From Galeopsis tetrahit (taxonomy: Eukaryota; Streptophyta; Magnoliopsida; Lamiales; Lamiaceae): DNA of 64,000 nucleotides. Position numbers and translations under genes: made by a program. Of this stretch, positions 10,566 to 21,560 are shown one piece after another (within the stretch, counting starts at the first letter, position 1; every line of letters begins with the position of its first letter). Location: positions 69,766,265 through 69,830,264 of the forward strand of contig OY776121.1 in NCBI GenBank assembly GCA_963675135.1, written 5' to 3'. The notes beneath the pieces are model-generated. The model did not search any database. It worked only from the letters and a program-made list of their open reading frames with translations, and had not been told where the DNA came from.

Positions 10566-10622
10566 CAAGTTTAAAAGGATTTGAACCTGTGACCTCGTAT
10601 CTATAACCACTAGAACATTCAT
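10566..10622 (-). repeat. tRNA-derived fragment (possible SINE head) beside the foldback
   Basis: Read on the minus strand, it holds an A-box-like TAGTGGTTATAG and, some 20 bases on, a B-box GGTTCAAATCC, the layout of an RNA polymerase III promoter. It does not fold into a full tRNA cloverleaf. Downstream on the same strand comes a T-rich run that is part of the foldback. Confidence 0.45.
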
Positions 10623-10629
10623 TACTTAA

Positions 10630-11550
10630 TTATTTATATTTATCTTTATAAATAAATATAGGATTGACATGTACATTAATGCACCTGCATACTGTGCATA
10701 AGAGACCAACTCCAATTTTGTAAATTTTAAACTAGCTAGTTGACTTAGATGGGAAATGGAAATAAAAATTCATAGATTGTTTTTTTTTTTTTTTAAATCT
10801 CAGCAACCTCATCTTTATATATAGAGTTTTGAATGCGAATAAATTCTACTATTTGCTTTATCATTGCAACTAAATATTAATGTAATGTCAACTTACAAAT
10901 ATACTAACCACTCCAACCTGGCATATATTAATAGAGCTAATGATCAAATCTAACTAAATTCTTTGGTATGGTACCAATTGATCATAAAAGTTTATTTGAT
11001 CGGCAATAAATAAATTAGAATAAAACTTTTCTTTATTTAAAGTTTGAATTTAGTCCCAAACTCAATAAAAACAAGTAAGAAATTATAAAGTTACTCGAGC
11101 TCGACTCACGTTCCTTTTTTTTTTTTGAAAGGAAAACCTCTTGTGTATTAAGAAAGGTAGTGATAATGAAGTACAATACACTAATAAGACATGGTATTCC
11201 TCATAAAAAAAAAAAATACTACCCCGACTCAATCGTGAGAGACTAGGGAGATCGCCGCAAATCTAGCCCGGCGATGAGCATGGATAACGCTTGTTCAGAA
11301 TCGATTTGATTAATTAATTTCAAATAGACTCAATTATAAGTTTGGAAACCAATGTGAAGATTCATGTGTCCAGCCTCGCTCAATTTATGTACAACAAATA
11401 GTCTATGTGTTAATAGATTAATACTTAGAATCTCTTAATAACCATTAAATCACACAACGATAGAATAACAAACACAGTAAATAAGACATGTGCCACGACA
11501 AGAGATTTAACTGCAATGAATTGTTATTAATTTATTATTATGATTCATAT
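10630..11550. other. Gene-free stretch with a truncated LINE end
   Basis: AT-rich DNA without a coding frame. At 11115-11126 a T run followed by GAAAGGAAAACCTCTTGTG, then AGTACAATACAC, resembles the minus-strand 3' end of a plant LINE; the homologous part of the 12.5-kb LINE has the same layout (T run, GGAAAAGGTAAG, GAGTACAAGG). About 180 bp may belong to it. A GC-richer piece at 11220-11290 is unexplained. Confidence 0.4.
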
Positions 11551-11552
11551 TA

Positions 11553-11698
11553 CTTCCTCCATTCTTTTTTTTTTTTTTTCTACATATTTAAATAAATATT
11601 GTTTATTTATGAATAAAATAGGTGTGATATTGTTTAAAAAATATACAGTATATTTTATGTGAACAAAAATAATGTATACTTTATATGAATGAAGGGAG
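11553..11698. mobile_element. Stowaway MITE, 146 bp
   Basis: The ends are CTTCCTCCATTC and, inverted, CTCCCTTCATTCATATAAAG, with TA on both sides (11551-11552 and 11699-11700). The inside is AT-rich and has no frame. Confidence 0.75.
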
Positions 11699-11700
11699 TA

Positions 11701-12532
11701 CTCCAATTGAAATCAAATTATCATTGCAAAGGCAATGGAGCCAATAATGATTTAGGTCAACAATATCTTTTAAGGAAGGCTTATTAGGTTTGGCTCTTAA
11801 ATAAGTAGTTATTGGATTAGATAGTTAATTAAATAAATAGATAAAATGCTAATTAATGCGCCCAGATGTGCCTCATCTACACTTTATTTTATTTGACCCT
11901 CTATTATTTTTTTAGAACACCTTCGTATATTTTTGATATTGATATAGTTGATGAATTTCTTATAAGTTTGGTACTTTTTTTTTTTTTGATATCATAAGTT
12001 TGGTACTTAGGGTTCGATATAAAATAGTTGTAGGTTGTCATCAATTGCAGTAAATTAAATCCATATCACTATCTCAACCTTATATATATATATCAACCAC
12101 TTTTATATATAGAAAAAAGGAGTCTTAAAGTTTATTTTTCTTATAATTAAAAAAAATAGGGTTAATTGAGAGAGCAACTATTGATCAATTCTAATATATT
12201 TTTCTTTCTCTCCAATTAGATACATCACTTTTTTCAATTTTACATTTTGATGCATCAATATATATTATTCAACCAATTTTAATTTAAAGTGAGGCAAAAA
12301 ATGTTGAACTCGCCACGTTATCATCACGTAAGTTGTAAGCTAATAAAATATTTTTTCTTAAAGAACGAAACACATTTAAAAATCCACTAAATCTATTGAA
12401 AGTCTCAATGTCTAGAACCACAAACTTAAATCCCCAATTAAATTTAAAACGAACGTACTCATCAAATCAATACACATAATACTAAAGCGTTAAGATGAAG
12501 AAATCACTGAAACCTGAAGAATTACGTTGAAA
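11701..12532. other. Gene-free AT-rich stretch
   Basis: No open frame with coding character, no tRNA-like or terminal-repeat structure was seen. It forms the left flank of the LINE. Confidence 0.5.
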
Positions 12533-12689
12533 TTTTTTTTTTTTTTGATCGGAAAAGGTAAGTTTTCATAAATTATTGAGTACAAGGGGTACTCAACCCT
12601 TTACAAGAACATTACAAAAACGAAATACAAATGAAAAAACAAAATATGCTACCTCATCTCCTTTCTCCTTACACGTTCCAGAACTGTTT

Positions 12690-13904
12690 TTAATTGCCCC
12701 AAGCTTTTCCTGGGTTTGTCGCCCACTCTGCCGTTGTTATTTCCTTGATCTCTTTAACTTTCACCTCTAACCAAGACTTCATGGTGCCTTTATATAAGTC
12801 CAGTGTTCTGTGCAGATTTGGGGAACTGCCCTTGAACACAATCTCATTTCTCAGCTTCCATATAGTCCAAATCAAACCCACCCATAGTGTCGTTGCAATC
12901 TTCCTCTTTTTACCACCTCCTAATATTTCAGAATGTTGTAAGAGATTCGTACCTGGATCGATGTGGGGTACTATCGTTGTTTTGAGCCATTGGTGCATTC
13001 CGTCCCAAAGGACTTTTGCAGCATCGCAATCGAAGAGGATGTGTGAATTATTTTCCTCCACCGCATTGCACAACGCGCACATTGTTTGTTCCGGGCTGAT
13101 ATTGATTCCTCTGAGTCTCACGTTCTCCTTTGTCGCAAGCCGTTTCCTTAGAGCTCTCCATGCCGTGATAGTTGCTTTTCTTGGAGCATAATTTTTCCAT
13201 AGCCTTCGAAACGTCTTCTTCTCCGTGTTATTCAGCTCCTGTTGTACTCCTTTCTCCATCAGGTTCTGGTATGCTTTTTTCACTGAGTATATTCCATTTC
13301 CTGTTCCGCTCCATCTCCATTTATCCCGCTCGTTTTCCTGTAGTTTAGTCCTCTCAATCAAATTAGTTAGTTCTAAAAAACTGCTTTGTTCTCTAACTGC
13401 AAACTCACGTCTCCACTTCCACTCCCAAACCCACCCACCACTATCCCATTTCCCCATCTCACTCACCATACATGATTTTTGTAAACTGAAATTAAATAGT
13501 CTAGGAAATTTCAATTTTAAAGCCCCATCTGTTTCCCAAGAGTCTAGCCAAAACTTAGTATTACTGCCATCTCCCATTACCCTTGAAAACTCTCCTCTCA
13601 TACCCACCCCCTCCACTCCTTCGTAGATCTCTCCCACTGCCCCCCACCAGTTCGAAATTCTCCTCTTACTCCCTCTTTCACCCGACACTTCCCTCTCTCT
13701 GCCCAACACCCCATATTTAGACTTTATTACTCTTACCCACAATCTCTCATCTTCCGACAAAAATCTCCAGATCCACTTACCTAATAATGCGGTATTAAAA
13801 TTTTCAATGTCCCTAACTCCTAGCCCACCTTCCTCCTTATTTCTACACACATCACCCCACCTAATCCAAGATATTTTTTTGTTATTCTCATTTCCCCCCC
13901 ACAA
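12690..13904 (-). pseudogene. LINE ORF2, C-terminal part (zf-RVT domain), frameshifted from the rest
   Basis: These 404 residues are the end of the ORF2 protein, read in another frame than the part before it. The first residues WGGNENNKKISWIRW are the usual link after the reverse transcriptase thumb in plant L1 elements. The zf-RVT zinc-binding region is at about residues 235-305, with APRKATITAWRALRKRLATK, then CALC, then HILFDC. The tail GLIWTIWKLRNEIVFKG is also typical. The link to the upstream part is broken at the 9-base A run (T run on + at 13919-13927): one A fewer would restore the expected Cys-Phe-Leu-Trp-Gly-Gly reading. Confidence 0.88.
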
Positions 13905-15744
13905 GAAACATCTCTGAATTTTTTTTTATCTCTCGGCTTACTGCTTTTGGGATTTTGTAAAAGGATAAACTATAGATCGGCATAGCGGATAGAACAGAAT
14001 GTATCAAAGTGACCCTTCCCCCTGTAGATAACATTTTACTTCCCCATCTGGCAGCTCTTTGTTTGATTTTTGACACCACGTTGTCCCATAATCGTCTTCG
14101 GCTTTGGAACTCCCCCACTTTCATTCCCAGGTACGTCATGGGTGATTCCGAAATTTTACATCCCAACATTGCTGCCCATTCCTCCACCTTTTCTTGCTGT
14201 AAGTTCAGCCCCATTAGCGCGCATTTTCTGAAATTTACCTTCAGACCCGACATGAGCTCAAAGTTACGTAAAATAGCCTTCACCACTTTAATATTTTCTT
14301 TGTCCCCTGATGCTAGAAACACTGTGTCATCTGCGTATTGTAAGTGAGAGACTCTCACATTTTCCTTCCCGATTTCTAGTGGCTTTAGCATCCCCACTTC
14401 CACTGCTTGTTCGGTTAACATATTGAGACCTTCAGCGACTATAAGATAAAGGAAGGGTGAAAGAGGGTCACCCTGCCTTAATCCTCTCCTTAATTTGAAT
14501 TCCCCCGAGGGGCTCCCATTTACTAGAACTGCTGCCGATGCCGAGGACACACATTCTCTTATCCACCTCCTCCATTTACTGCAAAAATTCAAGCCCTGCA
14601 TCATTTCATCCAAGAAATCCCACCTGACTGAGTCATACGCCTTTGCAAAATCCACTTTGAAAATAAAGCTCTGTCTTTTCCTTTTCTTGGCTTCTTCGAT
14701 CGATTCATTGAGTATTACTATGCCATCCATGATGTTTCGTCCGCCAATGAAGGTTGATTGGCTTTCGGAGATGATTGTGTCCAGGACTTTGCTCAATCGA
14801 CTTGCAAGGAGTTTTGCAATAATTTTGTAAAGACTCCCAATCAGTGATATTGGCCGGAAGTCATTTAGAGATTGAGCGCAGTGTACCTTTGGGATTAAGA
14901 CGATGAAGGATGGGTTCATGCCTTTCACAATTTTTCCGTGTTGGTGGAATTCCGATATCATGCGACATATTTCCGGTTTAAGCAGCTCCCAGAACTCCTT
15001 GTAGAATCCAAACGAGAATCCGTCGGGGCCCGAGCTTCTGTTACTGTCACATGCCCAAATTGCTTCTTTGATCTCTAACTCTGAGAACTGTGCCGCTAAG
15101 AAGGCATTGTCGCTATTATCTAACCTTTTTTTGAACATCTCCACTGGTAATCTCATTCTATCCCCCACCACTTCATCGAATTGTCTGCTAAAATGAGTGT
15201 GAATTTGTTCTTTCACCTCATTAACTTCCTCAATCCATCTTCCTTCGACCCACAGACCTGCGATTTCATTGCTCTTGTTTCTCTTATTTATGAAGTTGTG
15301 AAAGTACTTCGAGTTTGCATCGCCCTCTTGTATCCACCTTTGTTTTGCTTTCTGGAATATAAAGTTGTCTCTGATTTTTAATGAATGTGAGAGTTCCCCC
15401 ATCACTTGGAATCTCTCAAAAGCTTCTTCCTCATCAAGGCCGAATGCGTCGTCCAAGATATCCATCTCCTCTATTCTTGCTTTCTTCTTTTCAATCTGTG
15501 AATCCACCAACCCAAAGACTGTTTGGTTCCATACTCTAAGGTCCTGTTTCAACATTTTGAGTTTTTCTTTCAGTACATAACCTCCCCACCCTTGTACTTG
15601 ATAGCTATTCCACTTGCTATGTACGAACTCATTGAAGCTCTCATGTTGACTCCAGTAATTGAAGAACCGGAACGGCTTAGGACCCCAATCTTTCCTACCC
15701 ATGTCCGTGTATATCGGACAGTGGTCTGATATTGTTCTCCCCAA
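13888..15744 (-). pseudogene. LINE ORF2, middle part (end of endonuclease and reverse transcriptase)
   Basis: This 618-residue frame opens right after the in-frame stop at 15766-15768; its first codon is TTG, so it is a continuation and not a new start. It begins with the last endonuclease motif SDHCPI. The reverse transcriptase follows: FRPISLIGSLYKIIAKLLA near residue 293, FKVDFAKAYDSV, GLRQGDPLSPFLYL and the catalytic YADD at about residue 470. All catalytic aspartates are present. The frame ends in Gly-Gly-Lys and a stop, caused by the frameshift just upstream, and overlaps the next piece by 17 bases. Confidence 0.92.
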
Positions 15745-15765
15745 TGCTCTGAGTGTAGCTTGTGG

Positions 15766-16407
15766 TCATTTGTCTAACCATTTTCCATTTACCAGTATCC
15801 TGTCTAGGCGGCTTTTACAGGAACCATCCGGACGATACCAAGTGAACTTCTTCCCCATGAGTGGTAAGTCGGTTAGACTGCTGCAAGTAATTAATTCAGC
15901 GAATTTTTCCATATCTCTCCGCCCCTCACCTTCTACCGCTCGCCCCACTCTCTCGCTTATATTTCTTATTGCATTGAAGTCTCCCACCACACAGACTATG
16001 TCCTCCTCGTTTTGTTCTACTACTCCTTGAATCGTATCCCAAAGTCTCAATTTGTCTGACCACAAACATGGTGCATATACATTGACTATCGTACATCTAC
16101 TATCATCCTCCACCAAATTACCATTAACAACTAACATACCTTGAGTGTGCCAGGAGCTCGTTTTCTGGAACGCCTCAGTTCTCCAGATGGTAATAATTCC
16201 CCCTGATCTTCCTTCTGCATCCCTGCTTGCCCAATCCCACTCTCCTTCCCTCCCCCATAATGACTTACAAAACCCCTCATTGACTCCTTCTTTTTTAGAC
16301 TCCTGTATGCAGCACACATCACATTTCATTCTGTTTATCATCTCTCTTAATTCCCTCCTTTTCTCCCTCTGCCCCGCCCCACGGATGTTAATGCTGAGAA
16401 TCTTCAT
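15766..16407 (-). pseudogene. LINE ORF2, N-terminal part (AP endonuclease)
   Basis: The 213 residues start MKILSINIRGAGQ and carry the endonuclease motifs in order: Asn in SINIRG, Glu36 in IQES, GDFNA near residue 143 and SRLDRILVN near 200. The enzyme family nicks target DNA to prime reverse transcription. The frame is cut by TGA at 15766-15768 after KWLDK, where related elements usually have Trp (TGG). The start codon overlaps the ORF1 stop as ATGA (16407-16404), which suggests translation of ORF2 by re-initiation. Apart from the stop, the frame runs straight into the reverse transcriptase part. Confidence 0.9.
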
Positions 16408-18578
16408 AAATCACTCATTTTCTTTCTCCCTTTACCCTCACTCTTACCCCTCAGTTTTACCCCTCCATCATTCCGGACCAGAGTTTCCAGAATTTTTCGT
16501 ACCATTTCTTCAGATGTTGTTGGCACCAACCCCATCTTCTTCCCCACCTCCCAAGCAAAACTCGTCTCCTCGTTGATTTCTTGTTCTGTAGCCAGGAAAT
16601 TCCATATATCTTCCTCATAGTTCGATTTTACTTTTCTAAGTCTTCTTTTCAATTTTCTTTTGCTAAGCCGTCTCCTACCCCCTTCACTCTGTGCATATGA
16701 TGCTTTGCCCACGTCCATTTGCCTATTTTCATTCGAGTCTCCCACTGATTCCGATTCCTGTTCATCCTCGCTAGAACCCTCTTCGTTCATAGCTGTCGGT
16801 CGATTAAGGGAGTCCTTTGATGGAGCATCAATGGACTGTTGTTGTGTTTCACCCGTTCTAGACAGCTCATCCTCATTAATTGGTATATTTAGGTCAAGGC
16901 TCTTCAACCTCCAAGTTTGGGCCTCCCGATTAACTTTGCAATTTTCCTTATTATTTTCTTGTTGGGGTCGGCCCATAGCGGTCTGGCCCAAACTGTTTTC
17001 GAAATTTTCTCCCTCATGGCCCATGGATTGAACCGTGTTTTCTGAGCTCCTTTCTACTCGGTCCTGATTATTCTCTATGTTTGTATCCGCCCGACCCAAA
17101 TTATTTTCTATCCCCAGTTCCTTTTGGGCATTAATTACTGCACTTTTATTTTCCAGGCCCAATGGATTAATTATGTCTGCCGTCATTAATGCTTCTGTCT
17201 CTTTTTCTCCTTTCTCGATATCTGCCCCCAGGCATGCGTGGGGCGGCTGGCTGTTTCCCATGCACTCGTTTGAACATTGTGACGCTTCCTCTTCTCGATC
17301 GGATTGGCTTCCATCTGAGTCATCTTCCTCTAATTCCTCCGACGAGCTATCATCGGCCAGCATCTCATCGATATCTGGATCGTCTCCGAAATCTTCCCAG
17401 TCCTCGTCTGACTCCTTGATCCTAATGTTGTATACCTGCCCATCCACTCTGATCCTGAATCCTCTTTGTGATATTTCCGGGCATGAAGTATTCAGCAGGA
17501 TTTTTGCCGATTGGAGATACTTTCTATTTAGGGTATCTTCGTCAATTTTGATTATGGTTCCGACCCTTGATGCCACTTTGTGAAAAAATCTTGGGCACCA
17601 GGCCTGGAGGGGTATACCGTACCACTTGGTCCACACCATCCTCTCATTATGCACCATATCTTGCTTCCATTCTCCAATTGAGTGGAACCATTTGTTTTTC
17701 CAACCGTCTATGGTCCTCATGTACTCTCTCACGTCGTGGTCCGATTGGGGTCGTATGAGTACCAAATCACCCCCCGTGAAAGATAATAGCAGGTCACCCT
17801 CAACTTCCTCTTGGATTGACGGTCCGTCTGTCGGCCATGCCACCCCGTCCTTTAGTATCCCCATCATGCATTTCTCCAGCCACCTGCATTCCTCTGGTGT
17901 TGATGTAAAGGACAGCTCAGTATCTTTTCCTCCCGTTTGCGTCTCGTTACCTCCCCTTTGTATCTCCATACCTTCCCTTCTTCTGGTTCGTGTCTCCTCA
18001 TTTTGGCCACCCTTTCGTAGTATCGTTGCATACGATACATTTTCTTTCCGGCTTGCCTCTCTTTGGATGGTATATTGTTGTTGCTTCCTGCCTTTTTCCT
18101 TGGTATCGTGGTTCATGCCTTCTCTGTCAAAACTGGCCACCTTGGCTCTAAGTTTGTAGGACCCCATCCATATGGTGTTCAACCTTTCCTCCACCTCTCT
18201 TTCGTCTACGCTATCTTTGAATCTAACGAAACCAAATCTGGAGCCGTCCCTCTTTCTCTTTGCTGGTATGAACAAGTCCACCACATCTCCAACTTTCTCC
18301 ATTTTATTTCTCATTTCCGACGTCTCGCACCCCTCTGGGAAGTTCCAGAAAAAAAATGTCACCACAGGTTGTCCGGCGCACTTCGATCTATCCCTAAAAC
18401 TAATCCACTTTGCCGATCCTAAGTTTAAACCTAAGCTATGGCATGGCGGCTTACGGTTCAAAGGTAACGGTTTATGCCTTACAGGGTTTCTCTCGGAATA
18501 GGTTTTCTCTCTCCACCCCCCTCCCCCCCCCCCCCCCGACGGTTGGTCTCTCGGTCTCACCCTCTCTCTAAAAATCAT
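16404..18578 (-). CDS. LINE ORF1 protein: RRM plus DUF4283 RNA-binding protein
   Basis: The frame can code for up to 724 residues and is uninterrupted. An RRM lies at about residues 65-150, with VVTFFFWNFP as RNP2-like and SRFGFVRFKD as RNP1. A DUF4283 region follows at about 225-395 (EECRWLEKCMMGIL to VYNIRIKESDEDW). The rest is an acidic, low-complexity tail rich in Glu, Asn and Ser, and a Lys/Arg cluster (RRRLSKRKLKRRLRK) stands near residue 650. No CCHC knuckle is visible, although many plant L1 ORF1 proteins have one. The first ATG (18578) precedes a G run coding for seven glycines; a later start, for example MRNKME, is also possible. The family is known to coat its own RNA. Confidence 0.85.
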   Translation of the reverse strand: MIFRERVRPRDQPSGGGGGGGWREKTYSERNPVRHKPLPLNRKPPCHSLGLNLGSAKWISFRDRSKCAGQPVVTFFFWNFPEGCETSEMRNKMEKVGDVVDLFIPAKRKRDGSRFGFVRFKDSVDEREVEERLNTIWMGSYKLRAKVASFDREGMNHDTKEKGRKQQQYTIQREASRKENVSYATILRKGGQNEETRTRRREGMEIQRGGNETQTGGKDTELSFTSTPEECRWLEKCMMGILKDGVAWPTDGPSIQEEVEGDLLLSFTGGDLVLIRPQSDHDVREYMRTIDGWKNKWFHSIGEWKQDMVHNERMVWTKWYGIPLQAWCPRFFHKVASRVGTIIKIDEDTLNRKYLQSAKILLNTSCPEISQRGFRIRVDGQVYNIRIKESDEDWEDFGDDPDIDEMLADDSSSEELEEDDSDGSQSDREEEASQCSNECMGNSQPPHACLGADIEKGEKETEALMTADIINPLGLENKSAVINAQKELGIENNLGRADTNIENNQDRVERSSENTVQSMGHEGENFENSLGQTAMGRPQQENNKENCKVNREAQTWRLKSLDLNIPINEDELSRTGETQQQSIDAPSKDSLNRPTAMNEEGSSEDEQESESVGDSNENRQMDVGKASYAQSEGGRRRLSKRKLKRRLRKVKSNYEEDIWNFLATEQEINEETSFAWEVGKKMGLVPTTSEEMVRKILETLVRNDGGVKLRGKSEGKGRKKMSDL
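18518..18537 (-). repeat. Poly(C)/poly(G) run at the start of LINE ORF1
   Basis: CCCCCCTCC is followed by about 15 C in a row on the + strand. It codes for the glycine run of the ORF1 start region. It is prone to length change and to sequencing error, so the frame upstream of it is not reliable. Confidence 0.7.
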
Positions 18579-18599
18579 CTCTCTATTTGATGAATTTAA

Positions 18600-19685
18600 T
18601 GTTCAATTTATGTAAAAATATTAAAAAAAAAAACGGTTGTCTTTCATAAAAAATAATAATTTTATTAGCTGACACCTTATATGCAGAATTCGATTTTTTC
18701 GACGATACATCATATTAATTGACCAAAAAAAAATATATTAGAGCATCAAATTGTGAAACATATAAAATTACAAAGAAAAAAAAATGTAATTGATTAACAT
18801 GATGATGATATATTTTTACAATTAACCCTACAAAATACTCCTCCGTTCAAAGGTGGTGAATTTTTTTTCAATTAATCCTAGCAGTAATGAATTTTTTTCA
18901 ATTACTTTTTAGTCCCCTAAGTTGCGTGGCTTGCAATTTGGTGTTGCATACGGTCTTCTAGTTCTAGATGCCGCAAGTGGTACTTTAAAACCGTGTCAAA
19001 CAAGGCACACTAATTAATTCTAGTTATACTTTTTTTAAATAATAATCCTAATACCAATCATATGAATATTATATAAAATTCATTAACATGTATGTGTAAA
19101 GTGAATAAATAATTTTAATAACATGTATTAAAAACATTTAAACAGTAAAACATGAAAAATGACTCAATGAATAACATTAAAAAAAAAAAAAAAAAAAGTA
19201 TGTTTCTCAATGTAAAAAGTACTTTGTACTTGTATTTTCCTCACTATAATTCATTTTTATACTAATTTGATAAATTTCGTTTTTTGAAATATTATTTTTA
19301 TTTTAAAAAAAAGTACTACTCCGTGAAAGACTATTTTCTTTGTTGTGTGGAATACGCACAATCACAATCAAGACTAGTTCAATATATATAATTAATGGAA
19401 TTCTTAGTCCAACGCCTCCACAAAAATATTTTAGTATTCAACACTTGTTAAAAAAAACTCAGAGACATTTTCGGCCAAGACATTAATAATACTTTCTAAA
19501 TTTTGTTATTTGACTACTACAATTTCCATTCAGAAGAAAGTCCAAAAAATACTTTTAGAAAAATAATTAATCGATCGAGCAGTAATATTTGTTATTTTGG
19601 GATGTTGTATTATTAAGAGGAGTCCTTAAATTTTTCCTAAAGAGCTACGTACCTACAGTTCGAATATTATTGCATGTACATTTTC
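18600..19685. other. Gene-free AT-rich stretch
   Basis: Apart from a lone Stowaway-like end (TACTCCTCCGTTC at 18836) without a partner, nothing was recognised. Several A and T runs; no coding frame. Confidence 0.5.
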
Positions 19686-19693
19686 ATCATAAT

Positions 19694-20793
19694 TAGAGCT
19701 GTCAAAATGTGCTAGGCCCGTTGGGTCGGCCCGCCTCCGCCTATTAAAAAGGTGGGTTGGGTTGAATAATACAAGCCCGTTTAAAACGCAGGCCCGTTTG
19801 GGCTAGACCGTATGGATTGTGGATTTTGGCGGGTTGGACCGCGGACGGGGCGGGTTGGCCCGCGGGCTTTTTATTTTTTAATTTTTATTTTTATTTTTTA
19901 AGGTTTAATGAAACAGTAACGCATTTTTATTAAGCTGAACTATGATTGTAAGTAAAAATGTGATATTAGAAATTTATTGATTCAATTCAACTTTAAATCA
20001 ATATACAAAATTATAAAATATCATTCTAAACAAAATTGAGATTTGAGAATGAGAATACACCACTGTCGTCCATGTATTCACATGATTCAGAGAGAGACTT
20101 GATAATTAACGTAGATTTGAATCTCTTTTTTAACTTTATCTATTTATAAATGTATAATTATCATGAGTAGATTGAAAGAGTATGTGGTGATAATGTCATA
20201 TGTGTATTCACAAATTGACATTTGTTACTGATAGTTGAGCTGATTTGTCCATTAAACTTTCGTTGAATATTCTATATTTTTGTTACTTATAGTTGAGTTG
20301 ATTTGCCCATAAAACTTTGTTTAAATTTTAGTTCGATTGATTTGTCCATTAAACTTTCGTTGAATAGTCTATATTTTTGTTACTTATAGTTGAGTTGATT
20401 TGCCCATTAAACTTTGTTTAAATTTTAGTTCGATTGATTTGTCAGTTAAACAAATTTTTTTTTAAAGTTTACTTTTTAATTATAAGAGATTAAAATTATT
20501 CACGTGGTGAATTTAATTAAAGATTATTCAAATTTATTCATACTTTTTTTTTTTTTTTTTAGTAATTATTAATGTATTGTTTAAAATTTATTATAAGAAT
20601 AAATGTGAAAAAGTAAAAAATAAATATATTATATAAAAGCTCGTGGGCTAACCCGCAACCCGTCATGGGTTGGGTTGGGTTGAGTATTTTTCAACCCGTC
20701 CCCGCCGTGGACCGGCCCGCCAAAACCCGCAAAATGATGGGTTGAGGTGGGTTATGGACCGCACCGCCCCGTTAGCCCGTTCTGACAGCTCTA
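19694..20793. mobile_element. Non-autonomous hAT transposon, 1.1 kb
   Basis: The ends TAGAGCTGTCA and TGACAGCTCTA are exact inverted repeats, flanked by a perfect 8-bp direct repeat ATCATAAT (19686-19693 and 20794-20801), the hAT target length. The first and last roughly 150 bp are GC-rich and full of GGCCCG, GGGTTGGG and GCGGGC words in both orientations, as in other plant hAT families. The middle is AT-rich and without any frame. Confidence 0.92.
20227..20450 (+). repeat. 97-bp tandem repeat inside the hAT element
   Basis: The phrase ATTAAACTTTCGTTGAATA recurs with a 97-bp period (about 20251 and 20348), with about 2.3 units in total. Shorter related parts (AGTTGAGTTGATTTGCCCAT) occur inside each unit. 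Confidence 0.75.
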
Positions 20794-20801
20794 ATCATAA
20801 T

Positions 20802-21324
20802 TACGGGTTTTACTTGTAAAAAAAAAAAGAGTTAGGTAAAAAGTTTATGATTATAATCGTGAAAATATCACTTTTGGTCAAATTTTACCACTTTTCAAAT
20901 TTGGTCACCCACATTTAATTTTGGTAGTTATTATTTTCTATTAATTTTAATGCTTACCCATTTATTAACGGAGAAAATATTTTGAACGTTAATTCTTTTT
21001 TTTGACATCATTTCTCTCCCTTTAATTCCTAAACCCTAAATCCAGATCAATTTTTTTTTTCAATTTTTATTGAATTTATCTTCAATACGAAGAATCTGCA
21101 ATAACAGAAAAAATATATAGAATAGAAAAGAAAGTTTCTGAAATATTATGAATTGATAATTTTAGACCGTTCTTTACACAGTTAATCTTCACTGTTAATA
21201 GATGATCATGCCCGAATAATTATAAATGGAAAAATAAATTCTACTAATAATTAACTACTTTAAAATATTTTTTTATTCTCAATCATTATACAAATATTGT
21301 TCAAAAAGTCTGAAAAATAAAGTA
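20802..21324. other. Gene-free AT-rich stretch
   Basis: No coding frame or terminal repeats were seen. Confidence 0.5.
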
Positions 21325-21560
21325 CTCTCTCCCTCCGCTATAAGCTTCCCATTTTACCATTCATTTTGGTCTGTCCGCCTATAAGCTTCTCATACCCTTT
21401 TTTGTAAGTACTTTTTTTACACATCACTTTATATCTTACTTTTTCTCTCTATATCTCTCCTTCTTCCAATCACATCACTTGTACTATATCTATTATTTAA
21501 TCACTTTTCTTAATCTATGTGCCAAAAAGTAACGGGAAGGTTATAGGCCGACGGAGGGAG
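21325..21560. mobile_element. Stowaway-like MITE, about 236 bp
   Basis: The left end reads CTCTCTCCCTCCGCTATAAG and the right end, inverted, CTCCCTCCGTCGGCCTATAA. TA stands at 21323-21324 and 21561-21562. The left end has four extra bases (CTCT) before the conserved CTCCCTCCG. Inside, ATAAGCTTC recurs twice. No frame. Confidence 0.7.

Larger units (their letters stand above)
12533..18590 (-). mobile_element. L1-type LINE (non-LTR retrotransposon), nearly full length, inactive
   Basis: On the minus strand the order is: a G-rich 5' region (C run at 18518-18537), ORF1 with RRM and DUF4283, ORF2 with AP endonuclease, reverse transcriptase and zf-RVT, a 3' region of about 150 bp and a poly(A) tail (T run at 12533-12546). 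ORF2 has one in-frame stop and one frameshift, so this copy cannot make a full ORF2 protein. No convincing target duplication is visible: GAATTACGTTGAA on the tail side and GAATTTAATGTTCAA near 18595 are only loosely alike. The exact 5' end is uncertain. Confidence 0.92.

Noticed and set aside
10317..10622. Frame of 101 residues rich in Phe (minus strand)
   Set aside because: It is the translation of the A/T-rich flank and short repeats of the foldback; no coding character.
16660..18501. Long plus-strand frames opposite LINE ORF1
   Set aside because: Antisense shadows of ORF1, caused by its codon composition.
18836..18850. Stowaway MITE end at TACTCCTCCGTTC
   Set aside because: No inverted partner end with TA was found within 500 bp.
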